Positions 1 to 4,687 of a stretch of DNA of 6,411 nt are shown piece by piece (within the stretch, counting starts at the first letter, position 1; each line of letters starts with the position of its first letter). The DNA comes from Minisyncoccota bacterium (lineage in GTDB: Bacteria; Patescibacteriota; Microgenomatia; Levybacterales; UBA12049): the NCBI GenBank assembly GCA_025449795.1, contig JANWIQ010000046.1:1-6411 (forward strand). Reading direction: 5' to 3'. The notes beneath the pieces were generated by a model, which saw only the letters and a program-made list of their open reading frames with translations, did no database searches and was not told the origin of the DNA. A program made the position numbers and the translations under genes.

Positions 1-131
1 TGCTTATTGGTACTTTCTCTTATAGCGCTCGTCATTTTCCCTCTTTCGTATCAAGCATTCTGCCTTAAGAGCTAGTTGGCCTTGTCAGGATCTTGTTAGC
101 TTCTAGTAAAGATTTTTTAGCCTCAGTGCGG

Positions 132-137
132 TATAAT
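132..137 (+). promoter_or_regulatory. -10 box (TATAAT) upstream of the acidic protein gene
   Basis: A perfect TATAAT hexamer lies 23 bases before the ATG at 161. Transcription would start near 144, leaving a short leader of about 17 bases that holds the ribosome binding site. No good -35 hexamer stands 16-18 bases upstream; the best in range is GATTTT at 111-116 with a 15-base spacer. The call rests on the -10 box and its position. Confidence 0.5.
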
Positions 138-148
138 GCAGCCATGAA

Positions 149-153
149 AGGAG
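149..153 (+). promoter_or_regulatory. Ribosome binding site AGGAG
   Basis: AGGAG ends 7 bases before the ATG at 161 and fixes that start over the two other nearby ATGs at 144 and 156. It is the only strong Shine-Dalgarno sequence before a gene in this window. Confidence 0.75.
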
Positions 154-160
154 ATATGGT

Positions 161-1186
161 ATGGCTGTAGAAGGCGGTTCAGTAGGTGTGAATGTACCAA
201 CCTTAGGTAGTGTCGGATTTACAGCTGAAGGTGGATTTTCTGCGCCTTCTGCAGTTGTTTCGTCTATGGCTCCAGTGTTTAGTCCAATGAATGAAGGAGC
301 TGTGTCCGGATTAGAAGTAAACGTCATGTCACCGGCTGAAACAGGTTTATTAGTGGGATTATTTGGACAACCGGTTATATCAGAAGGAGGACCCGAAGTT
401 CAATTGGCACAAGAGATAGGGGATGCAGATAGTGGGGTTGCACAACGCGTGGAAGAATTAGCAAATGAAGTTGGGGTACAATTATCGGAAGAAACGGCAC
501 AGTTAGTTGAACAGTTGGCCCAGCCTGTAACAGAAGCCACAGTTTTAGATGGCGAGGAGTCTGCGCGTGTAGAGGAATTTGCTGAACCATCCATAGAAGA
601 ATCACCAGCAGAAGTTCAAGCCGAAAGTATTGAAGGTGAACCTTCAGAAGGTGATGTAACAGAAGAATCTGCGGAAGACGAACAGCGGGATGAAGAATCA
701 TCTGAAGATACCAATGATGAATCGGGAGAAGAACAGCCTGATGAACAGGACGATCAAGAAGATCAAAGAAAGCCTCAACTACAATTTCAAATTTCACTTG
801 CAACAGATATAGCAAGAATGGGATTAATAGCTACACTTCCATTAGAAGGAGGAGAAAATCCATCTCCTACTGAGGCAGCATGGAGATTTGCTTCACTCGC
901 ACCAAAAAGCCCTGTTAAAGGAGCTGAAAATGATGGGACAGTAATTGAGATTTCATCTGCTATAGCTAAAGCGCCTGCTACCAATTCTGGGATTGTAACT
1001 GCGGGAGTAATGGCTGCTATGCATAATCATGCAATAACTATTGGTGAAAATGGAATTCCTGTTTCTAGTGATCAGGTTATTAAAGTATTGGGTTTTAATC
1101 CAAGCACTACGGGAGAAATGGCTCCGATGTCGGTAGTTGCAGGAGGTGGAGGATTAAGAAGAAATCCGGTTACGAGTGCAATATAA
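161..1186 (+). CDS. Unrecognised protein with a highly acidic disordered middle
   Basis: I do not recognise this 341-residue protein. It has no signal peptide, no convincing membrane helix, no cysteine, and only one tryptophan (W241). Residues 1-80 are rich in Gly, Ser, Val and Pro. Residues 94-144 hold three imperfect copies of a short amphipathic motif (AQRVEELANEV at 94, AQLVEQLAQPV at 113, SARVEEFAEPS at 134), spaced 19 and 21 residues. Residues 151-200 are half Asp or Glu (25 of 50) and look disordered. Residues 205-341 are again of ordinary composition, with a possible folded part around 260-320 that includes an MHNH at 287-290 and a Gly-rich stretch (AGGGG) at 327-331. The start is set by AGGAG 7 bases upstream and a TATAAT further up. 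The gene ends 4 bases from the tRNA, which faces it. No terminator is visible between them. It is probably a real, lineage-specific gene, and its function cannot be stated. Confidence 0.8.
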   Translation: MAVEGGSVGVNVPTLGSVGFTAEGGFSAPSAVVSSMAPVFSPMNEGAVSGLEVNVMSPAETGLLVGLFGQPVISEGGPEVQLAQEIGDADSGVAQRVEELANEVGVQLSEETAQLVEQLAQPVTEATVLDGEESARVEEFAEPSIEESPAEVQAESIEGEPSEGDVTEESAEDEQRDEESSEDTNDESGEEQPDEQDDQEDQRKPQLQFQISLATDIARMGLIATLPLEGGENPSPTEAAWRFASLAPKSPVKGAENDGTVIEISSAIAKAPATNSGIVTAGVMAAMHNHAITIGENGIPVSSDQVIKVLGFNPSTTGEMAPMSVVAGGGGLRRNPVTSAI

Positions 1187-1190
1187 AATT

Positions 1191-1267
1191 TGGTACCGCT
1201 TACCGGATTCGAACCGGTGATCTTTGCCTTGAGAAGGCAACGTCCTAGGCCACTAGACGAAAGCGGC
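1191..1267 (-). tRNA. tRNA-Glu (anticodon CUC)
   Basis: The reverse strand folds as a full cloverleaf of 77 bases including an encoded CCA (1193-1191). The acceptor stem is GCCGCTT with AAGCGGT; the terminal pair is G1-U72, a wobble, and the discriminator is A. The D-arm (GTCT...AGGAC with GG in the loop) matches the typical tRNA-Glu D-arm. The anticodon stem is TTGCC/GGCAA with loop TTCTCAA, giving CTC at 1233-1231, which reads GAG. The variable loop is 5 bases and the T-arm is ACCGG-TTCGAAT-CCGGT. The 5' end overlaps the last 15 bases of the GIY-YIG gene on the same strand, so it may be made from a shared transcript. No clear promoter of its own was found just upstream. The 3' end faces the stop codon of the acidic protein gene 4 bases away. 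Confidence 0.96.
1248..1256. repeat. 9-bp direct repeat, copy 1 (in tRNA D-arm)
   Basis: GGCCACTAG on the + strand, lying in the D-arm of tRNA-Glu and covering the stop codon of the GIY-YIG gene. An identical copy in the same orientation lies at 1514-1522, 266 bases away. The flanking bases differ, so the match is exactly 9 bp. Confidence 0.6.
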
Positions 1268-1507
1268 GCGTTTGATCAATTTCTCAATTGCAACCCTACT
1301 TTTTAATGATTTAATATAGTATTCTCTTTTTCTTGCTTCGGATAAGCTAAGGTACTCCTCTTTATATATTATTTTAAACGGACCTTTGTATTTTGTATAT
1401 CGTGAATAACCATTATTATGCTGTATCAAACGTTTTTCCATACTTGACGTACTCCCTACATAATAAGAGTTATTTGTTTCACTTTCTAGAATATAAACTG
1501 TAAACAT
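1253..1507 (-). CDS. Small GIY-YIG nuclease-domain protein (YhbQ/UPF0213-like)
   Basis: This 84-residue protein is essentially one GIY-YIG domain. Numbered from the ATG at 1507, it has VYIL at 4-7 and YYVG at 15-18 (the two halves of the signature), Arg26, His30-Asn31, and an EARKREYYIKS helix at 57-67 that carries the expected metal-binding Glu62. All core residues are present, so it may be an active metal-dependent nuclease, although stand-alone members of this family are poorly characterised. A GTG at 1519 would add four residues (MAIN), but the family usually begins directly with the MFTVYIL-type strand, so I prefer 1507; neither start has a clear ribosome binding site. The last four codons (Ala-Ala-Phe-Val) and the TAG stop are read from the first 15 bases of tRNA-Glu. 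A 9-bp direct repeat lies at each edge of the gene. The role could be DNA repair, homing, or something tied to the tRNA. Confidence 0.88.
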   Translation of the reverse strand: MFTVYILESETNNSYYVGSTSSMEKRLIQHNNGYSRYTKYKGPFKIIYKEEYLSLSEARKREYYIKSLKSRVAIEKLIKRAAFV

Positions 1508-1513
1508 ATTTAT

Positions 1514-1522
1514 GGCCACTAG
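1514..1522. repeat. 9-bp direct repeat, copy 2 (before GIY-YIG start)
   Basis: Second copy of GGCCACTAG, in the same orientation as the copy at 1248-1256. It lies 6 bases upstream of the ATG of the GIY-YIG gene and contains its alternative GTG start. Together the copies bracket the small gene as a target-site duplication or an att-site pair would, though a chance match of 9 bases cannot be excluded. Confidence 0.6.
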
Positions 1523-1523
1523 C

Positions 1524-1545
1524 CCCGATGATCGTTGTCATCGGG
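1524..1545. repeat. Hairpin 1 in GIY-YIG leader
   Basis: Perfect 8-bp inverted repeat CCCGATGA / TCATCGGG with a 6-base loop. It lies one base from a second hairpin that shares the CGATG core. It would be in the 5' leader of a - strand transcript of the GIY-YIG gene. No T-run follows it on either strand, so it is not an ordinary intrinsic terminator. Confidence 0.7.
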
Positions 1546-1546
1546 A

Positions 1547-1577
1547 TTCCGATGGAAAATACCATCGGAAACGATGG
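1547..1577. repeat. Hairpin 2 with an alternative overlapping hairpin
   Basis: Perfect 9-bp inverted repeat TTCCGATGG / CCATCGGAA (1547-1555 and 1562-1570) with loop AAAATA. Its right arm can pair instead with CGATGG at 1572-1577, giving CCATCG-GAAA-CGATGG, which on the + strand has a GNRA tetraloop. The two pairings exclude each other. Neither is followed by a T-run. Confidence 0.7.
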
Positions 1578-1589
1578 CGGCGTGCCTAT

Positions 1590-1618
1590 ATTCTACCTGA
1601 AAAATTCATGAGACACAA
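1590..1618 (-). promoter_or_regulatory. Putative promoter for GIY-YIG and tRNA-Glu
   Basis: On the - strand, TTGTGT (1618-1613) and TAGAAT (1595-1590) are separated by 17 bases. The -10 box matches 5 of 6 consensus bases and the -35 box 3 of 6. Transcription would start near 1583, run through the hairpins, then the GIY-YIG gene and the tRNA. It is divergent from the promoter at 1629-1657. Confidence 0.4.
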
Positions 1619-1644
1619 ATCCATTGGTTTGTTATCTCTCATGA
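1606..1644. promoter_or_regulatory. Inverted repeat across the divergent promoters (operator candidate)
   Basis: TCATGAGA (1606-1613) and TCTCATGA (1637-1644) form a perfect 8-bp inverted repeat whose half-site centres are 31 bp apart, close to three helical turns. The interval holds a weaker inner inverted repeat (ACAAA with TTTGT, plus CC with GG). The element covers or touches the -35 boxes of both divergent promoter candidates. It could be an operator for one regulator acting on both sides, or a hairpin in RNA. The regulator is not in view. Confidence 0.5.
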
Positions 1645-1657
1645 TTTCTAGTATAAT
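1629..1657 (+). promoter_or_regulatory. Promoter of the glycosyltransferase operon
   Basis: TTGTTA (1629-1634), a 17-base spacer, and a perfect TATAAT (1652-1657). Transcription would start about 1664-1667, at or within three bases of the GTG start codon at 1667, so the mRNA would be leaderless. No ribosome binding site could fit. This is the best-formed promoter in the window. Confidence 0.72.
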
Positions 1658-1666
1658 TTTTCTGTT

Positions 1667-2425
1667 GTGAGTGAATTGCTTCTTTCCATTGTCATCCCTT
1701 CCTATAATGAAATGGCTAACCTTCGAAAAGGGGTATTAGATAGGGTAAAAAGATTTCTCGATAGTAAAAGATATTCTTATGAAGTTATCATTGTTGATGA
1801 TGGGTCAAATGATGGAGGAACTGAATTTGTAAAAAAATTTATGAAGGAAAATAAACAATTTTCACTTATAGAAAATAAACATACTGGCAAAGCGGGGGCA
1901 GTGACGCGTGGAATGTTGCAGGCAAAGGGAAAGTATATTCTCTTCACAGACATGGATCAGGCGACCCCAATTGAAGAGATTGATAACATGCTGCCTTTTT
2001 TAGAGAACGGGAATTATCAAATTGCAATAGGATCCAGGACAACGGGGAAATTGGGGTATCCTTTTTCTCGATTACTGTTGCATGAAGTGGGTATCTATCT
2101 TCGAAAATTCGTTGTTGGACTGCCTGAAATTTTTGATACCCAATGTGGTTTCAAGGTATTTACTCGTGAAGCAGCAAATACAACATTTTCCAAACTCTCC
2201 CTCATTCATAAGGGATTTAAGGAAATTTCTAATTCGGCCGTTCAATATGGATTCGATGTGGAAATACTCCTCATTGCAAAAAATTATGGATATAAAATAA
2301 AAGAAGTTCCAGTCCATTGGCTGTATGTAGAAAGCAGACGAGTAAGTCCGATGAGGGATTCAGTTGATGGCATATTTAATCTATTTCGAATTAAAGCCAA
2401 GAAGATAAGGAATATGTATAAATGA
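1667..2425 (+). CDS. GT2 polyprenyl-phosphate sugar transferase (ALG5/DPM1-like)
   Basis: This 252-residue protein is a GT-A fold, family 2 glycosyltransferase of the dolichyl-phosphate beta-glucosyltransferase/mannosyltransferase type. SIVIPSYNE (7-15) and IIVDDGS (41-47) form the nucleotide-binding start. HTGKAGAV (72-79) follows, then the metal-binding DMD (95-97) in TDMDQATP, GSR at 122-124, and the subfamily signature DTQCGFKVF (157-165). VPVHW (214-218) with VES and RRV close the domain. There are no membrane helices, unlike GtrB-type relatives with a C-terminal pair, so it probably acts as a peripheral enzyme at the inner membrane face. It would move glucose or mannose from UDP-Glc or GDP-Man to a polyprenyl phosphate; the sugar cannot be told from sequence. 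The start is a GTG almost at the expected transcription start; a TTG at 1676 is less likely. The stop overlaps the next start as ATGA. It supplies the natural donor for the GT-C enzymes downstream. Confidence 0.9.
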   Translation: MSELLLSIVIPSYNEMANLRKGVLDRVKRFLDSKRYSYEVIIVDDGSNDGGTEFVKKFMKENKQFSLIENKHTGKAGAVTRGMLQAKGKYILFTDMDQATPIEEIDNMLPFLENGNYQIAIGSRTTGKLGYPFSRLLLHEVGIYLRKFVVGLPEIFDTQCGFKVFTREAANTTFSKLSLIHKGFKEISNSAVQYGFDVEILLIAKNYGYKIKEVPVHWLYVESRRVSPMRDSVDGIFNLFRIKAKKIRNMYK

Positions 2426-3600
2426 AAAAAATTCAACTTCTTATTGTCGGATTTTATTTTGTGATACTTTCACTTTTTTTGTATAGTTATACACAGGTTG
2501 ATTTAAGTCTTACCTTATCTCGTGTATCTATTTTCCAAACAGTGGAAAAAGCTTTTCAATATGTAGGGTATTTTAACCGTCCACTTTCAACATATCTTTT
2601 TTTAGCAATTGTATGTTGTATGTTTATTTTCTATGGAATTTTTATCGCACAGTCCAAGAAAATCTCAGTATCAACTTTTTGGAAAATGCTTATTCCAATT
2701 ACTATTCTTCTTGCTTTTGCATACAATGCCTTCTCATACGATTTTTTTAATTACATTTTTTATACAAAAATTATTTTACATTACCATCAAAATCCATACC
2801 TGGTTACTGCACTTGATTTTCCCAAAGACCCAATGCTTTCTTTTATGCACTGGACACACAATACGTATCCCTATGGTCCTTTTTGGCTTGTCCTGACAGT
2901 CCCTTTGGGATTTATCGGATTTAATTATTTCTTGGCAACCTTTTTCATATTTAAGCTATTTACCGCTGCCTGTTTTTTAGGGACCGTGTATTATATTAAA
3001 AAAATAATGGAAAAAATTTCTCCAAAAGATACTGCTTTTGTTATGGTGCTATATGCTTTTAATCCACTAGTGTTGATCGAAAGCTTGGTATCCGCGCACA
3101 ACGATGTTGCTATGCTATTTTTAGCGGTATTAGGGGTATACCTGCTTCTTAAAAAAAGGTGGCTCTGGGGATGTATAGCAATTGTTTTATCCGCGTTAAC
3201 AAAATAAGCGACCGCATTTCTTCTTATCCCTGCAGTAATATATGCAGTAAATACAATTTTCAAAAAGAATTTTATTTCCGAAAAACTTTTTCTTATGTTA
3301 TGTGCCATTTCTATGATAGGTGGGTATATCTATGCCATTACAAAAATTGAAATACAACCATGGTATGGTTTATGGTTTTTGCCTTTTATTCTCTTACTGC
3401 GTCCGAATAAATATATACTCTGGCTTGTTACTGGGTTTTGTGTAGGCGTACTTCTCAGATATATACCTTTCTTGTGGCAAGGGGACTGGAATGGACTGGC
3501 AACGATAATAAAGTTCTATGTGACGCTCATAACTCCTATCATATTTTTCCTTACCGCAAGTATAATCTCCCTGGTAAAACGCATATATGTCAAAAAATAA
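2422..3600 (+). pseudogene. GT-C mannosyltransferase-like membrane protein, broken by an in-frame TAA
   Basis: One reading frame runs from the ATG at 2422 to the TAA at 3598-3600 and is interrupted only by TAA at 3205-3207 (codon 262). The two parts join as one multi-pass GT-C protein of 392 codons. N-terminal part: helices near 5-22, 55-76 and 88-104, then the luminal-loop motif SYDFFNYIFYTKI (105-117) with NPY at 124-126, YPYGPFW (149-155), and FNPLVLIE...SAHND (213-228). C-terminal part: QPWYGLW near 312-318, then three more hydrophobic segments and a basic tail (VKRIYVKK). These motifs fit polyprenol-phosphate-mannose-dependent mannosyltransferases, but the exact activity is uncertain. 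The break falls in a SALTK-[stop]-ATAFLLIP context, where relatives usually have Tyr or a similar residue after TK, so TAT or TAC to TAA is a likely single change. It overlaps the GT2 stop (ATGA) and the next gene by 14 bases. If real, the stop leaves 261 residues, lacking the last third. Confidence 0.82.
3205..3207 (+). other. Premature stop codon TAA
   Basis: This single TAA splits the GT-C frame 2422-3600. The frame is intact on both sides, with no indel. The downstream part has no ribosome binding site near its first ATG (3295) and begins in the middle of a membrane domain, so a separate downstream gene is unlikely. TAA is the normal stop of three other genes in the window (161, 3587 and 4636), so reassignment is not an explanation. 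Confidence 0.9.
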
Positions 3601-4687
3601 ATTAGCAAAAATTCTCACAATTTTTTTGGGAATGATTACTCTTATTAATTTCTTTTGGCATGTATTTTTGTATAGAGAAGATATTTTTACAAAATTTAAT
3701 AGCTCTTACTGGACAAAAAGATATCTTGCATCACAATGGGTGGTTCCAAATTCCAAAAATTCTATCGGAGACGATGGTTTGTATACATATGCAGGGTATC
3801 GGTATATGCGAGGGGATGATCCATCTCTCCTTAATGCAGAGCTTCCGCCCCTTGGTAAATATGTAGTGGGTTTTTTTGAAGTGACAACAGGCTATACGGG
3901 AATATTTAGTCTTTTTTTCTCATTCCTTTCTTTAATTCTTTTTTATCTTTTCAATAAGCTTGTTTTTAAATCATCACTCCTTGCGATACTACCTGTTGTC
4001 CTTTTCTCTTTCGAGCCAATTTTTATAGAGCAAATACGGGCACCCTACCTTGATATACTCTATCTTACTCTATTTTTCTTAGGGTCCATTCTCTTTCTTA
4101 AGAAAAAATATGTATGTGCCGGTATTGCATTTGGTGCTTTTATGGCAGTCAAATCACCATTTCTTATCATTCTCCTATATGGCGTGCTTTTGGTATGGTT
4201 ATTTTTGCAGAAACAATTTGGCGCCAGAAAAGCACTGGTAATGCTTCTTGCAACAATGGGAGTTTATACTCTCAGTTATACTGCTGTATTTCTTCACGGA
4301 CACACAATTGTATACGTTCTGAAACTCCAAAAGTATATTGTGCATTTCTATGCTTCTGGGGCAAAAGCAGTAACAGGAGCAGTATTTCCCATGTTACTTA
4401 ACGGCAGTTGGTATACATGGTTTAGTCCGGTACAAAAAGTGTACGAGTGGCAAATTTTGTGGCCAATAATAAGTATTAGTTCGCTATTAGGATTTGTTAT
4501 TTGGCTCAGAAAAAAAGAGCCTTTTATGCTTTTTCAGCTTCTTTGGGTGGGGGGGTATGTGATATTTTTGTCCATCACACCCCTATTTGCACGGTATTTG
4601 CTCTTATTACTTCCTTTTCTGTATAATCTTTCTATATGGGTTTTTTCCGCCGCAATAAAATCGAAATTTTTCTCAGTTGTGGATTAA
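3587..4687 (+). CDS. GT-C glycosyltransferase, PMT/GT39-like
   Basis: This 366-residue protein has about nine or ten hydrophobic segments (first near 8-30; others near 91-125, 132-147, 153-172, 176-205, 216-237, 290-306, 313-331 and 336-356). The first extracytoplasmic loop carries GDDG at 61-64 and ELPPLGKY at 85-92, which resembles the PPLGK element of protein O-mannosyltransferases and GT39 enzymes. RAPYLDI at 151-157 matches their next conserved loop. It should use a polyprenyl-phosphate sugar as donor on the outer face of the membrane; the acceptor is unknown. It is short for a PMT protein because it lacks a large C-terminal domain. The ATG lies 14 bases inside the end of the broken GT-C gene, with no clear ribosome binding site, which suggests coupled translation. 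If so, the TAA upstream may reduce its expression. Its 3' end overlaps the next gene by 52 bases. Confidence 0.85.
   Translation: MSKNKLAKILTIFLGMITLINFFWHVFLYREDIFTKFNSSYWTKRYLASQWVVPNSKNSIGDDGLYTYAGYRYMRGDDPSLLNAELPPLGKYVVGFFEVTTGYTGIFSLFFSFLSLILFYLFNKLVFKSSLLAILPVVLFSFEPIFIEQIRAPYLDILYLTLFFLGSILFLKKKYVCAGIAFGAFMAVKSPFLIILLYGVLLVWLFLQKQFGARKALVMLLATMGVYTLSYTAVFLHGHTIVYVLKLQKYIVHFYASGAKAVTGAVFPMLLNGSWYTWFSPVQKVYEWQILWPIISISSLLGFVIWLRKKEPFMLFQLLWVGGYVIFLSITPLFARYLLLLLPFLYNLSIWVFSAAIKSKFFSVVD
4598..4627 (+). promoter_or_regulatory. Possible internal promoter before the ArnT-like gene
   Basis: TTGCTC (4598-4603), an 18-base spacer and a perfect TATAAT (4622-4627). Transcription would begin about 4634-4636, essentially at the ATG at 4636. 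This repeats the leaderless arrangement seen at 1629-1667. The boxes lie in coding sequence that is AT-rich, so chance is a real possibility. Confidence 0.3.

Larger units (their letters stand above)
1..160. other. Left-edge region, mostly non-coding leader
   Basis: No complete gene is visible. Two partial readings are possible and neither is well supported. On the + strand the frame starting at base 1 is open to a TAG at 73-75 and would give a hydrophobic tail (LLVLSLIALVIFPLS...), which could be the C-terminal end of a membrane protein. On the - strand an ATG at 35-33, preceded by AGAGGG only 3 bases upstream, opens a frame that leaves the window after 11 codons. The right part of the region carries the -10 box and ribosome binding site of the gene at 161. 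Confidence 0.4.

Noticed and set aside
72..81. CTAGTTGGCC as a third copy of the 9-bp repeat
   Set aside because: It needs an inserted base relative to CTAGTGGCC and lies in opposite orientation far from the nuclease gene; a chance match is likely.
375..815. - strand open frame of 146 codons opposite the acidic protein
   Set aside because: It is antisense to a gene with a good ribosome binding site. Its Leu/His-rich composition is what the complement of Glu- and Asp-rich codons gives, and it has no start signals.
1505..1519. GTG at 1519 as the start of the GIY-YIG gene
   Set aside because: It adds only four residues before the canonical MFTVYIL start and lies inside the direct repeat; no ribosome binding site favours it.
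1524..1577. Rho-independent terminators
   Set aside because: The stems are strong but no run of T follows them on either strand.
1524..1577. CRISPR-like repeats
   Set aside because: The repeated units are short palindromic cores in alternating orientation with loops of 4-6 bases, not direct repeats with spacers.
3205..3207. Stop-codon reassignment (TAA read as an amino acid)
   Set aside because: TAA ends three other genes in the window at natural positions, and the known reassignment in related candidate phyla concerns TGA, which here ends the GT2 gene normally.
3561..3566. TATAAT as a promoter for the gene at 3587
   Set aside because: No acceptable -35 hexamer stands at the right distance, and the AT-rich coding context makes chance likely.
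3295..3600. Separate 101-residue membrane protein starting at ATG 3295
   Set aside because: It is in frame with the gene at 2422, begins in the middle of a membrane domain, has no ribosome binding site, and the sequence between 3208 and 3295 is also open and continuous with it. It is the tail of the broken GT-C gene.
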